64,000 bases of DNA from an uncultured Clostridia bacterium (GTDB lineage Bacteria > Bacillota > Clostridia > Oscillospirales > Ruminococcaceae). This document shows, in pieces, positions 1-8,560 of this stretch. Positions within the stretch are counted from its first letter, which is position 1; each line of letters starts with the position of its first letter. Made by a program: the position numbers and the translations under genes. The notes beneath the pieces are model-generated. The model saw nothing but the letters and a program-made list of their open reading frames with translations, was not told the DNA's origin and did not search any database. The stretch lies in NCBI GenBank assembly GCA_947628615.1, contig CANRAO010000007.1:1-64000 (forward strand), in the 5' to 3' direction.

Positions 1-402
1 ACACGTCCTATTATAGACGCATTAAACAGCGGTTTTGTACCTGTTATTTCTACTGTCGCAACAAGCGAGCAGGGAGACGCATATAACATAAACGCTGATA
101 CGGCTGCCGCTAGGATAGCAAGCTGTCTGAGAGCAGAAAATCTTATCCTTATGACGGATATAGCAGGTCTTTTGGAGGACAAGAATGACGAGAGTACGCT
201 TATCAAGCAGGTAAATGTCTCCGAGGTGGCTTACCTTAAGAAAAAGGGAATAATCAGCGGAGGTATGATACCTAAGATAGATTGCTGTGTTGAGGCAGTA
301 AGGCGTGGAGTTAAAAAGACTTCCATAATCGACGGCAGAGTTCCGCACTCAATTTTAATAGAGTTGCTTTCAAGCGAGGGCGTAGGAACGCAGTTTATTT
401 AA
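1..402 (+). CDS. argB: Acetylglutamate kinase, C-terminal part (5' end outside window)
   Basis: The gene is open from base 1 in the frame that ends at the TAA at 400-402, so 133 C-terminal residues are visible and the start lies upstream of the window. ArgB phosphorylates N-acetylglutamate, the second step of arginine synthesis. The visible part carries the family pattern: a stretch ending in NINADTAAARIA, then LILMTDIAGLLEDK, and the late GGMIPKIDCCVEAVRRGV helix typical of amino-acid kinases. argD follows after 29 bases with its own ribosome binding site, so this is the tail of an arginine operon. The ending ...SEGVGTQFI is also the usual ArgB C-terminus. Confidence 0.95.
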   Translation, partial: TRPIIDALNSGFVPVISTVATSEQGDAYNINADTAAARIASCLRAENLILMTDIAGLLEDKNDESTLIKQVNVSEVAYLKKKGIISGGMIPKIDCCVEAVRRGVKKTSIIDGRVPHSILIELLSSEGVGTQFI

Positions 403-431
403 TAAATTATCAGGTTATAAAGGAGCAGGAA

Positions 432-1607
432 ATGTCAACTATAGAAAAATTCAACGAGCATATAATGCCTACATACGGACGTTTTGATGTTGTTCTTGAC
501 AGCGGTAAAAAACGTACAGCCGTTGATGAAAACGGCAAAAAATACATTGATTTCGGCTCGGGAATAGGAACAAACAGTTTGGGCTTTTGCGATAACGAGT
601 GGGCGGAGGCTGTTTCAAAGCAGGCACATTCAATTCAGCATACGTCGAATTACTATTACACAAAGGTTTCAGCAGATTTTGCACAGACGCTTACCGAATC
701 AACGGGGTATTCAAAGATATTTTTCGGCAATTCGGGTGCTGAAGCAAACGAGTGTGCAATAAAGCTGGCTAGAAAATACAGCTATGATAAATACGGCAAG
801 GGCAGGCATAATATTATTACTCTTTTGAACAGCTTTCACGGAAGAACTCTTTGTACCCTTTCCGCAACAGGTCAGGACAGCTTTCACAATTATTTTTTTC
901 CGTTTGTTGAGGGGTTTATAAACACTCCTGCAAATGATATTGACGCACTTGTAAAAGCATTAGATGACAATAAGGATACAGTGTGTGCTGTTATGTTTGA
1001 GTGTGTTCAGGGCGAGGGCGGAGTAATTCCGCTTGATAAGGATTTTGTAAAGGCAATCGCTGACGAGTGTGAAAAGAGAGATATTCTCACAATATGCGAC
1101 GAGGTTCAAACCGGTGTTGGAAGAACCGGAAAGTTCTTGGCGTGTGAGCATTATGGAATTAAACCCGACATTGTAACTCTTGCCAAAGGCTTGGCAGGCG
1201 GAATTCCTATAGGCGTTTGTATGGCAAATGAGAAGTGCTGTGATGTTCTTTCAAAGGGTATGCACGGCTCGACATTCGGGGGAAATCCGATAAGCTGTGC
1301 AGGAGGTAATGTTGTTTTAAAACGAGTGCTTGCCGACGGGTTTTTAGATGAAGTCGCACAAAAGGGCGAGTACATTAAAACTGAGCTTTGTAAAATAAAT
1401 GAAGTTGACGGAGTAGACGGCTTAGGACTTATGCTTGGTATAAGACTAAAGACAAAAACTGCGGCAGATGTCTGCAAGGAATGTCTTGATAACGGACTGC
1501 TTGTTTTGACAGCAAAGGAAAAGCTGCGGCTTTTGCCTCCGCTTAATATTACAAAAGATGAGATCGATAAGGGACTGAGTATCCTTAAAAATATATTAGA
1601 TGAATAG
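432..1607 (+). CDS. argD: Acetylornithine aminotransferase
   Basis: The product is 391 residues long, the normal size for ArgD, a PLP enzyme that transfers an amino group from glutamate to N-acetylglutamate semialdehyde in arginine synthesis. Visible class III aminotransferase features are GNSGAEANECAIKLAR (phosphate-cup region), NSFHGRTLCTLSATGQ, DEVQTGVGRTG with the PLP-binding Asp, and LAKGLAGGIPIG with the Schiff-base Lys. AAAGGAGCAGGAA places the ribosome binding site just before the ATG. It lies between argB and argF (14-base gap) in the same direction, which supports ArgD over other ornithine or GABA aminotransferases. Confidence 0.96.
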   Translation: MSTIEKFNEHIMPTYGRFDVVLDSGKKRTAVDENGKKYIDFGSGIGTNSLGFCDNEWAEAVSKQAHSIQHTSNYYYTKVSADFAQTLTESTGYSKIFFGNSGAEANECAIKLARKYSYDKYGKGRHNIITLLNSFHGRTLCTLSATGQDSFHNYFFPFVEGFINTPANDIDALVKALDDNKDTVCAVMFECVQGEGGVIPLDKDFVKAIADECEKRDILTICDEVQTGVGRTGKFLACEHYGIKPDIVTLAKGLAGGIPIGVCMANEKCCDVLSKGMHGSTFGGNPISCAGGNVVLKRVLADGFLDEVAQKGEYIKTELCKINEVDGVDGLGLMLGIRLKTKTAADVCKECLDNGLLVLTAKEKLRLLPPLNITKDEIDKGLSILKNILDE

Positions 1608-1621
1608 AGAGGAAAAACTAT

Positions 1622-2536
1622 ATGAAACACTTACTTAAAATGCTTGATTTATCTAAAGAGGAGATTATTGAAATCTTAAATCTTGCAGACCAGTTGAAGT
1701 ATGAAAACAAAAACGGCATTGAGCATCATTTGCTCAAGGGCAAGACTTTGGGTATGATTTTTCAAAAAGCCTCGACCAGAACACGGGTTTCATTTGAAAC
1801 GGGAATGTATCAGCTAGGCGGTAATCCACTGTTTCTGTCGTCAAACGATTTGCAGATTGGCAGGGGAGAGCCTGTTCAGGATACTGCAAGGGTGTTGTCG
1901 CGCTATATTGACGGAATTATGATTAGAACCTTTGAGCAAAAAGAGGTCGAGGATCTGGCGAAGTTTGGCTCAATTCCTGTAATAAACGGGCTTACTGATT
2001 TCTGCCACCCGTGTCAGGTCCTTGCAGACCTTATGACTATAAGAGAGTTCAAGGGACGTCTTGAGGGGCTGAAGATGGGTTATATCGGTGATGGAAACAA
2101 TATGGCTAACTCGCTTATTGCCGGTTGTTTAAAGGTCGGAATGAGAGTGTCTATCGCTTGCCCTGCCGACTATCAGCCTGACAAGCAGGTTTTGGATTTT
2201 GCAAAAGAATACGGAGATAAGTTCTTTATGACCGACAAGCCTATTGAGGCAGCAAAAGACTGTGATGCTCTGTTTACCGACGTCTGGACATCAATGGGTG
2301 AAGAAGCAGAAACCGAAAAGAGAAAGATTGCATTTGAGGGTTATCAGATCAATGACGAGATAATGGCTCAGGCTAAGCCTGACGCTATGGTCCAGCATTG
2401 TCTGCCTGCACACAGGGAAGAGGAAATAACCGAAAAGGTATTTGAGGCTCACGCAGATGAGATATTTGAAGAGGCAGAAAACAGACTTCACGCTCAAAAG
2501 GCTGTTATGGTTTTGTGTATGAAGGATAAGGAATAA
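1622..2536 (+). CDS. argF: Ornithine carbamoyltransferase
   Basis: This cytosolic enzyme joins carbamoyl phosphate to ornithine to give citrulline. At 304 residues it has the usual length. The carbamoyl-phosphate loop STRTRVSFETGM, the HPCQ motif (DFCHPCQVLADL), the DGNNMANSL segment and the ornithine-loop HCLPAHR are all present, which separates it from aspartate carbamoyltransferase. AGAGGAAAAACTAT precedes the ATG. It is the last gene of the visible arg operon. A small AAGAAATT/AATTTCTT palindrome follows the stop without a T-tract, so I see no clear terminator. No ARG-box repeat is visible here, as the operon promoter is upstream of the window. Confidence 0.96.
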   Translation: MKHLLKMLDLSKEEIIEILNLADQLKYENKNGIEHHLLKGKTLGMIFQKASTRTRVSFETGMYQLGGNPLFLSSNDLQIGRGEPVQDTARVLSRYIDGIMIRTFEQKEVEDLAKFGSIPVINGLTDFCHPCQVLADLMTIREFKGRLEGLKMGYIGDGNNMANSLIAGCLKVGMRVSIACPADYQPDKQVLDFAKEYGDKFFMTDKPIEAAKDCDALFTDVWTSMGEEAETEKRKIAFEGYQINDEIMAQAKPDAMVQHCLPAHREEEITEKVFEAHADEIFEEAENRLHAQKAVMVLCMKDKE

Positions 2537-2571
2537 TTTTGGATTATTGCAAGAAATTAATTTCTTAGATA

Positions 2572-2600
2572 TTGACAAATACCATAGAATTTGATATAAT
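2572..2600 (+). promoter_or_regulatory. Sigma-A promoter of the small membrane protein gene
   Basis: TTGACA (2572-2577) and TATAAT (2595-2600) are separated by 17 bases, a perfect consensus. Transcription should begin near 2607, which leaves a leader of about 157 bases before the ATG at 2764. The leader has a short ATACT-tcat-AGTAT hairpin but no riboswitch class I recognise. Confidence 0.85.
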
Positions 2601-2763
2601 TATTAAGCGATGAAAAAGCATCTGCAATAAATAAATACAGTTCGCAACGACACATGTAATACTTCATAGTATGTAAATCTGATTACGGAACGAGCCTTCT
2701 GTGATTTGCATATTTAAGTATTCGTGTGTCTTTTTGTGTACTAAAAAGAAAAGGAGATTATTT

Positions 2764-3336
2764 ATGCCAAGAAATCAATTTCAGAGAATGGTTTTCGCTT
2801 TTCTGACAGTGCTGATAACGGTTCATGCTTATGTGTTCTTCAGTATGTATGTGGTAAACGGAAACGCTCTTATGACAGTCAACGGAACAAACAGCGTTAT
2901 TTCTGCTATCTATCATCAGGGAGGAGTTTATATGCTCGGCACATATCTTCCGATATGGGCAGTGGTTATAACAGAGTTTATTTTAGCTTACTCACTGGAA
3001 ATATTTATAGGAAGTCCCTGTTCGTTCAAATTAGCTTGCAGGGTGTTAGATCCTCAGAAATCAAACCCTATGCATTTTGAAACTGCTGTTATCTGTGCTA
3101 CTGTTGTTATAATGTGCCCTTCAATGAGCTTTATTGCTGCACTTCTTTATTATCCGTACTACGGTGGATTTAATATTTTCACACTTTTTGCAAATTGGTT
3201 GAAATTAATGTGCTTTAATTTCCCGTTTGCGTTATTTACACAAGTGTTTTTCATTCAGCCGCTGGTCAGAATTCTGTTTAAGCTGATATTCAGAAAAGAT
3301 ATTGAAAATAGAATTTTAGAAGCTGAAGCAGCTTAA
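2764..3336 (+). CDS. Small integral membrane protein, DUF2798-like
   Basis: The protein has 190 residues and about four membrane segments (roughly residues 9-29, 55-80, 112-140 and 150-175), with a charged C-terminus. An upstream in-frame ATG at 2701 exists, but the AAGGAG at about 2751-2756 is correctly spaced only from the ATG at 2764, so that start is used. The opening MPRNQFQRMVFAFLTVLI and the paired-hairpin layout resemble DUF2798 proteins, whose function is unknown. It stands alone between argF and the converging ppk group, with its own strong promoter and a shared terminator. The family call is from memory of the pattern and should be treated as tentative. Confidence 0.75.
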   Translation: MPRNQFQRMVFAFLTVLITVHAYVFFSMYVVNGNALMTVNGTNSVISAIYHQGGVYMLGTYLPIWAVVITEFILAYSLEIFIGSPCSFKLACRVLDPQKSNPMHFETAVICATVVIMCPSMSFIAALLYYPYYGGFNIFTLFANWLKLMCFNFPFALFTQVFFIQPLVRILFKLIFRKDIENRILEAEAA

Positions 3337-3343
3337 TTAAAAA

Positions 3344-3373
3344 ACTCCCTTGGATATTAAAATCCAAAGGAGT
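3344..3373. terminator. Bidirectional terminator between the small membrane protein and ppk
   Basis: ACTCC and TTGGAT pair with ATCCAA and GGAGT around an ATTAAA loop, with one mismatch. An A-run lies on one side and a T-run on the other, as expected for two converging genes. Confidence 0.8.
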
Positions 3374-3377
3374 ATTT

Positions 3378-5504
3378 TTATTTCTTTCTAAAGAGCGACA
3401 AAATACGTTTAAATATAGATAATTTATTTTTTTCATAAGACGGTTCAGTCTCTGTTGTTGGTGCGTTTTTATATGCTTCGTCAAAGAATATCTGCTGAGC
3501 GTCAATAGTGTCAAAATCGTCCTGTTTTTGCTTTTTGTAAGTGCCGTTTGACTGCAAGACCCTGCCCTTGACATTGTCGTTGACTTGCGTTTTAAAATAT
3601 CTGAAAACTTTTTCTTTTATTTCATTGTCGTATATCGGAACGGCTACCTCAACACGTCTTATAGTGTTTCTTGTCATAAAGTCAGCAGAGGAAATATAAA
3701 TCTTTTGTTCATTATTTTTTCCGAAAATATAGAACCTTGCATGCTCTAAGTATCTGCCAACTATGGATACGACTTTTATATTTTCTGTTTCTCCCTCAAT
3801 TCCCGGAATCAGACAGCATATTCCCCTGATAACAAGCTCAATTTCAACTCCGGCTTTTGAACATTCAATAAGCTTTTTAATCAGAACTTTATCCGTCAGT
3901 GAGTTTGCCTTTATGCCTATGTATGCCTGTTTTCCGTCTTTGACTTTTTGTATCTCCTCGTCCATCATATCAATTAGTTGGGGACGAAGCGCCTTTGGAG
4001 CTACAAGAAGATGATTTGTCTTTTCAACAAGATTGTCTGTTGCAAGCGCATTAAAAACATTTACAGCGTCCTCAGCTATCCCCTGATGAGAAGTCATAAG
4101 ACAAACGTCTGTATAAAGCTCTGCTGTTTTTTCGTTGTAGTTTCCCGTTCCCACCTGAATGGTGTATTTTGCTTTGTTTCCGAATTTTCTTGTAATAAGC
4201 AGCAGCTTTGAATGTACCTTTAAATCTTCAGGGCCGTATATTACCTTAACTCCTGCTTTCTCAAGACGTTTTGACCAGTCTATATTGTTTTCCTCGTCAA
4301 ATCTTGCTCGAAGCTCGACTAATACCATAACATCTTTTCCGTTTTCAGCGGCGTCTATCAAAGCCTCAACGATTTTGCTTACCTTAGCAACACGGTATAA
4401 TGTGATTTTTATTGATACAACATTCTTATCATGTGCCGCTTCCTGTAAAAGCCTGATAAAAGGCTTAATGCTTTCATATGGATAGGATAAAAAAATATCT
4501 TTTTTATCAATTTGAGCAATCATAGGGCTTGATTCGTCAACCATAGGCGACTTTTGCGGAATCTGTTCGTTAAAAAACAAATCTGATTGGTCTTTTGATT
4601 TGTTTCTTACTGTGAATACATAAGACATATCAAGCGGTGTTTTTTCTACAAAGAACTGCTTTTTTGGTATGTCAAGACGGGATGACAGTTCGGCTATCGT
4701 TGAAGCGGAAAGCTCTTTGGAAAGCTGTATTCTGACAGCGCAAAGCCGTTTTCTTTTTTTAATAAGCTCAGACATAGCACCCCTGAAATCCATCTCCTGG
4801 TCAAAAAGAGCTTCTTTAACGTCAATATCTGCGTTTCTAGTAACACGAATAAGGCTTTTTTCTTCTATTTTATAATTTGAAAAGATTTTGTTTAGGTTAT
4901 GAAGGATTATGTCTTCAACCAGAATATATCTTATTTTCTTTTTGCCAGGCAGGAATAGAACCCTTGAAAATACTCCGGAGGTGTTTACAATTCCCAACAA
5001 AATATTTGACTTTGATGAAAGACGTGCAACTGCATATACATCTTTGCCGTTCATAAATGGGAAAGGATGTCTTTTATTGACTATCTGGGGAGATAAAAAC
5101 GGACTTACTTCGTATTTGAAAAAACTGTTTACAAAATTCTTATCCTCTTTTGACAGTTCCTTTATATTTATATGCTTTATTCCGTTTTCTTTAAGCTCGT
5201 CCGACAGTCTTTCAAAATACTCGTCGTGCTTTACGTTTAACTGGGCAACTCTTTTGAAAATCGCATTAAGCTGTTCTGACGGTTTCATTTTGGTTTTTCC
5301 GTCGAGGTCATCATCGTCAATAAGCATCTGGTCGTGAAGCGAGCCTACCCTGACCATAAAAAATTCGTCGAGATTGCTAGAATATATTGATGAAAAAAAC
5401 AGTCTTTCCAACAGCGGTACAGAATTGTCGTTTGATTCATCTAAAACCCGCTGGTTGAATTTAAGCCATGAAAGCTCACGGTTGTCATAAATCTTTTCAG
5501 CCAA
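3378..5504 (-). CDS. ppk: Polyphosphate kinase (PPK1)
   Basis: PPK1 reversibly builds inorganic polyphosphate from ATP. The 708-residue length is normal. The N-terminal domain opens with YDNRELSWLKFNQRVLDE, the head domain follows, and the two phospholipase-D-like C domains are intact: KVHSKLLLITRK near residue 430 holds the histidine that becomes phosphorylated, and HARFYIFGKNN with YISSADFMTRN near residue 590 is the second active-site half. The start codon is TTG at 5504; GGGAGG lies eight bases before it and no ATG is better placed. The last 40 or so residues are a charged tail. The gene is 15 bases after the CaCA exchanger gene, so the two are probably cotranscribed. Confidence 0.95.
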   Translation of the reverse strand: MAEKIYDNRELSWLKFNQRVLDESNDNSVPLLERLFFSSIYSSNLDEFFMVRVGSLHDQMLIDDDDLDGKTKMKPSEQLNAIFKRVAQLNVKHDEYFERLSDELKENGIKHINIKELSKEDKNFVNSFFKYEVSPFLSPQIVNKRHPFPFMNGKDVYAVARLSSKSNILLGIVNTSGVFSRVLFLPGKKKIRYILVEDIILHNLNKIFSNYKIEEKSLIRVTRNADIDVKEALFDQEMDFRGAMSELIKKRKRLCAVRIQLSKELSASTIAELSSRLDIPKKQFFVEKTPLDMSYVFTVRNKSKDQSDLFFNEQIPQKSPMVDESSPMIAQIDKKDIFLSYPYESIKPFIRLLQEAAHDKNVVSIKITLYRVAKVSKIVEALIDAAENGKDVMVLVELRARFDEENNIDWSKRLEKAGVKVIYGPEDLKVHSKLLLITRKFGNKAKYTIQVGTGNYNEKTAELYTDVCLMTSHQGIAEDAVNVFNALATDNLVEKTNHLLVAPKALRPQLIDMMDEEIQKVKDGKQAYIGIKANSLTDKVLIKKLIECSKAGVEIELVIRGICCLIPGIEGETENIKVVSIVGRYLEHARFYIFGKNNEQKIYISSADFMTRNTIRRVEVAVPIYDNEIKEKVFRYFKTQVNDNVKGRVLQSNGTYKKQKQDDFDTIDAQQIFFDEAYKNAPTTETEPSYEKNKLSIFKRILSLFRKK

Positions 5505-5519
5505 ATTAACTTCCTCCCG

Positions 5520-6497
5520 CTAAGATAATACTATAAACAAAGCATAGCAAAGTATAATCATTAATCCCATTATTCTGTAGAACAAACTGAAATTTGAATT
5601 TTTATCTGTCTTTTTATTTTTAAGAAACAGGCAAAGTCCTGTGATAATTGTTGCAATAAATCCGAATATGACAAGCGAGCCTGAACCTTTTGTATCAAAC
5701 ACCGAGCCGCCTCTGTAAAGAATATCAGATACTGCAAGTATTGCAAAGTTGAACACTCCGCTTCCGAGAATATTACCTGTCGCTGCATTAAAGTTAGACT
5801 TTTTAGCCAGTGCAAAGGTAGAGGTAAGCTCAGGAAGACTTGTTGCGATACCGAGAAACAATGCACCTGCAATTGTTGCACCTAGGTTAAATCCTTTTGC
5901 CAGAATGTCGGTAACATAGGTTATAGATACTGAAACGCATACCAGAACGACAGCCAGTATTACAAATCTGACGGCGATTTGCTTTATAGTAAGAGGATTG
6001 TTTGTTTGCTCATCGTTATCACTTTTGTCATTTGCCATAAATCTAATAGAAAAAATATAGGTAATAATTATAATCAAAGAATAAATGCTTATGCTGAATA
6101 CACTGTAGTCGATGCCCAGTATAACAGCTAAGAACATCAAAGCAAACAGAAAAAGAGTAAACATTGTTATTTTGAAATGACTTTTTCCTACCGCCGCTTT
6201 GGAAAACTTTTTAGCCCAGACTAACATTACAATGCCGAATATAGTCATATTAAAAAGGTTGCTGCCTAAAATATTTCCTATTACAAGACTTGGGTTTTTA
6301 ACAATAACGACCGCTGAAAAAGAGGTAAAAAGCTCAGGCAGCGACGTAACAGCGGCAAGAACAACTCCGCCTATAAATGCACCCGATATATTTGTTTTTT
6401 TGTCTATTAGATCCACATAGTCGGCAAGCTTTACCGAAAGAATCACTACCAATACGGCAAGTACGATATAGCATAAACTCCAAAGTACTAAATTCAT
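5520..6497 (-). CDS. Calcium/sodium:cation antiporter, CaCA family (YrbG-like)
   Basis: A 325-residue, about ten-segment membrane exchanger made of two homologous halves. The alpha repeats that form the ion site are visible: GGVVLAAVTSLPELFTS near residue 45 and GALFLGIATSLPELTS near residue 215, both with the SLPE core. The family swaps Na+ or H+ for Ca2+ across the cytoplasmic membrane; the exact ions cannot be read from sequence. The ribosome binding site AAAGGAG sits unusually far (14 bases) from the ATG and no hairpin closes the gap. The gene is 49 bases after the amidohydrolase gene and 15 before ppk. A link between calcium flux and polyphosphate is conceivable but is inference. Confidence 0.9.
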   Translation of the reverse strand: MNLVLWSLCYIVLAVLVVILSVKLADYVDLIDKKTNISGAFIGGVVLAAVTSLPELFTSFSAVVIVKNPSLVIGNILGSNLFNMTIFGIVMLVWAKKFSKAAVGKSHFKITMFTLFLFALMFLAVILGIDYSVFSISIYSLIIIITYIFSIRFMANDKSDNDEQTNNPLTIKQIAVRFVILAVVLVCVSVSITYVTDILAKGFNLGATIAGALFLGIATSLPELTSTFALAKKSNFNAATGNILGSGVFNFAILAVSDILYRGGSVFDTKGSGSLVIFGFIATIITGLCLFLKNKKTDKNSNFSLFYRIMGLMIILCYALFIVLS

Positions 6498-6546
6498 ATT
6501 TTAACAATCTTCTCCTTTGTTTTTTTTATATGCTGATCAATAAGCA

Positions 6547-7371
6547 TTATAAATTAAAATACTTTTTAAAATTATCACTCAGAATTTTTTTGTTTTCATC
6601 ATCGCTTAAACCAAGTCTCATAAACCGTTGAATTTCACTGTAGTGGTCCCACATAGGGAAATCAGTTCCGAAAAATATCTTATCAGGTCCAAAACCTCTT
6701 ATTATATCTCTTGCATAATCAACTGATAGAAATTCCAATGAGGAGCTTGAATCAAAATGTATGTTTTTACCGAAAAGACAGGTTACAGCCTCGTCCCACC
6801 GCTCGTAACCGCCCAAATGAGCGGCAAACACATCTAGCTTCGGAAATGCTTTCATTACGCTTTCAAGTCTTTTCGGACGTGAATAATCATATCTTGGGTC
6901 TCCCATATGAATAAGGATAGGGAGCTTTCCTTCAATTGCACTGTAGATTTTTTCTGCCTTATCATCGTCTATATAAAACTCCTGAAAATCCGGGTGTATC
7001 TTTATGCCTCTCAAGCCGGAGCTTATTATTCTATCGACTTCTTCATCTATATTTTCATAATCGGGGTGAAGTGTTCCGAAACCGACAAATTCGGGATGAA
7101 GTTTGCACTCGTTCATAATAAAGGTGTTTATGCTTTCAACCTGATGCGGAACGGTAGCCGTCGAGCAAACAAGATAGTGAGTAACGCCTATTTTGCTTCC
7201 GTATTCAATAAGCTCGTCTGATATACCGTTTTTGCAGGTCATAGGAAGGCTGTAAAAGTTTCCTATTGATGAAACTGCCTTTACAGATATTTTTTCAGGA
7301 AAAATATGTGCGTGTGCGTCACATATCTCATAGTTTTTGCAAAATTCTGAAATTTCTTTACTGTCAAACAT
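6547..7371 (-). CDS. Amidohydrolase-family metal-dependent hydrolase (Amidohydro_2 type)
   Basis: The product has 274 residues with a TIM-barrel metal-hydrolase pattern: HAHIFPE near the N-terminus (HxH metal ligands), GIKIHPDFQEF mid-protein, HMGDPRYDYS, AHLGGYERWDEA, and the C-terminal FGTDFPMWDH aspartate motif. These match the Amidohydro_2 family, which includes decarboxylases and lactonases acting on small carboxylates. The substrate cannot be predicted. GGAG lies six bases before the ATG. It lies in the leftward group behind the PP2C gene and before the cation exchanger; the neighbours do not suggest a pathway. Confidence 0.88.
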   Translation of the reverse strand: MFDSKEISEFCKNYEICDAHAHIFPEKISVKAVSSIGNFYSLPMTCKNGISDELIEYGSKIGVTHYLVCSTATVPHQVESINTFIMNECKLHPEFVGFGTLHPDYENIDEEVDRIISSGLRGIKIHPDFQEFYIDDDKAEKIYSAIEGKLPILIHMGDPRYDYSRPKRLESVMKAFPKLDVFAAHLGGYERWDEAVTCLFGKNIHFDSSSSLEFLSVDYARDIIRGFGPDKIFFGTDFPMWDHYSEIQRFMRLGLSDDENKKILSDNFKKYFNL

Positions 7372-7440
7372 TTTAATCTCCGATTCAAATTTATTTTATT
7401 CATTATATAATTTATTATTTATCACCTGTGAAAATAACCG

Positions 7441-7461
7441 GGTCTTTTTATGAAAAAGACC
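7441..7461 (-). other. Hairpin between the PP2C and amidohydrolase genes
   Basis: GGTCTTTTT-atg-AAAAAGACC forms a nine-base-pair stem in the 117-base gap. On the transcribed strand it is followed by CCGGTTATTTTC rather than a clean T-run, so it is at best a weak or partial terminator within a leftward operon. Confidence 0.45.
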
Positions 7462-7488
7462 TGTAAATATGAGAAGAAGGCTTTAAAG

Positions 7489-8244
7489 CTACTCCTTAAC
7501 CTCAATAAGTATAACCGAAAGATTATCTCGGCTTTTGTTTTCTATAGCTTTATCAACAAGACTTTCTGCCTTTTCGCTTATGGCTTTTGAAGAACAGAGA
7601 ACTTCTTTGATATAATTATCAGATATTTTATCGTAAACACCGTCTGAACATATCATCAAAGAATCGCCTCTTTCGAGTTTGTCTGAAATATTTGTCAGAT
7701 CTACCATAGGAAATTGCCTTGCATTTCCCAAAGACGATATAATGATATGCTTTATTTTATCTTTTTCTCTTTCAAATATTTTGCTTCTTCCTGTTTCATT
7801 CAAAAACTGTCTAAGAGACTGATCGGTTGAAATTTGTTTGAGTTTCCCCGACTTTAATAAATATGCTCTGCTGTCTCCGACGTTTATGCAGGAGATGTTA
7901 TTGTCGGCATCGAGCGCAACAAGGCAGAGGGTAGTCTGCATATTAAATGATTCGGGATGTTCTCTGCCGTATTCAATAAGCTCATCGTGTATACCGAAAA
8001 CCCGTGTTTTAAGCTCGGTAACTTTTGAATATGTAGTCATAAGCAGTTTTTCAAGAGTCAAAGACGCCGCTATCTCTCCTGATTTTTCTCCGCCTACACC
8101 GTCGCAGACAGCAGCAAAAAACGGGGGAGCAATCTCGGTTTCTAATACTCCGTCCGTGCAGATCTTTTCACCGACCATTATTGCGTCTTCATTCTTTTTT
8201 CTGTATTTACCCGTATCGGTTATTCCGTAAGTGTTAAAGCGCAT
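7489..8244 (-). CDS. PP2C-family serine/threonine protein phosphatase (Stp/PrpC type)
   Basis: The product is a 251-residue cytosolic phosphatase with the expected metal-binding motifs in order: TDTGKYRKKNEDA at the start, CDGVGGEKSGEIAA, NVGDSRAYLL, MICSDGVYDKISD, and SRDNLSVILIEV at the end. The family removes phosphate from Ser/Thr of targets of PASTA-type kinases and uses two or more Mn2+/Mg2+ ions. No kinase gene is next to it, unlike the common prpC-prkC pair. Its ribosome binding site AAAAGGAG is separated from the ATG by a perfect hairpin (see separate entry). A promoter lies about 110 bases upstream. Confidence 0.93.
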   Translation of the reverse strand: MRFNTYGITDTGKYRKKNEDAIMVGEKICTDGVLETEIAPPFFAAVCDGVGGEKSGEIAASLTLEKLLMTTYSKVTELKTRVFGIHDELIEYGREHPESFNMQTTLCLVALDADNNISCINVGDSRAYLLKSGKLKQISTDQSLRQFLNETGRSKIFEREKDKIKHIIISSLGNARQFPMVDLTNISDKLERGDSLMICSDGVYDKISDNYIKEVLCSSKAISEKAESLVDKAIENKSRDNLSVILIEVKE

Positions 8245-8253
8245 AAAATCAAT

Positions 8254-8280
8254 ATGCTCATTTTGAGCATTTCTCCTTTT
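8254..8280 (-). promoter_or_regulatory. Split translation start of the PP2C gene: SD, hairpin, then ATG
   Basis: Reading leftward, AAAAGGAG (8280-8273) is followed two bases later by ATGCTCA-aaa-TGAGCAT-type inverted repeat (8270-8254) and then nine bases before the start codon at 8244. Unfolded, the SD is about 28 bases from the ATG, too far to work; with the hairpin formed the effective gap is about 11. No other SD is visible near the ATG. Confidence 0.6.
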
Positions 8281-8358
8281 TGTTTAATCTGAATATATCA
8301 TAAGACCGAATTAGATCAAAAAATTATACAGCCGTTTTAAATGCAATATACAATTTAT

Positions 8359-8387
8359 ATTATACTACTAATTAAAATACAAATCAA
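8359..8387 (-). promoter_or_regulatory. Sigma-A promoter of the PP2C gene
   Basis: On the minus strand TTGATT (8387-8382) and TATAAT (8364-8359) are 17 bases apart. Transcription would start near 8352, giving a leader of about 108 bases. Confidence 0.75.
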
Positions 8388-8527
8388 TATTTTTTGTAAA
8401 CAGAAAGAAGTTTATTGTTTATCAGTTAAAATAATATGTTTAAGTAAAAATAAATTTCAAGCATAACTGAAGTACAAGCCGAATAAGTATAAAACATACA
8501 CAATTTAAGGATATATTTTTACGGCTT

Positions 8528-8546
8528 TGTGTGATTTTATCACACA
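8528..8546. promoter_or_regulatory. Perfect 8+8 inverted repeat just before the Ca-ATPase ribosome binding site
   Basis: TGTGTGATTTTATCACACA is an exact palindrome with a TTT centre, ending four bases before GGAGGT (8551-8556). It could be an operator for a CRP/FNR-like or other dimeric regulator, or an mRNA hairpin. It has TGTGA and TCACA half-sites but spaced by five, not six, bases. Confidence 0.6.
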
Positions 8547-8560
8547 GGATGGAGGTTAAA

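Noticed and set aside
2607..2763. Fluoride, preQ1 or other riboswitch before the small membrane protein
   Set aside because: The 157-base leader has only a short hairpin and none of the conserved motifs of those classes.
8400..8527. A plus-strand promoter for the calcium ATPase gene
   Set aside because: Several AT-rich -10-like sequences occur but none has a convincing -35 at the right distance, so none is listed.
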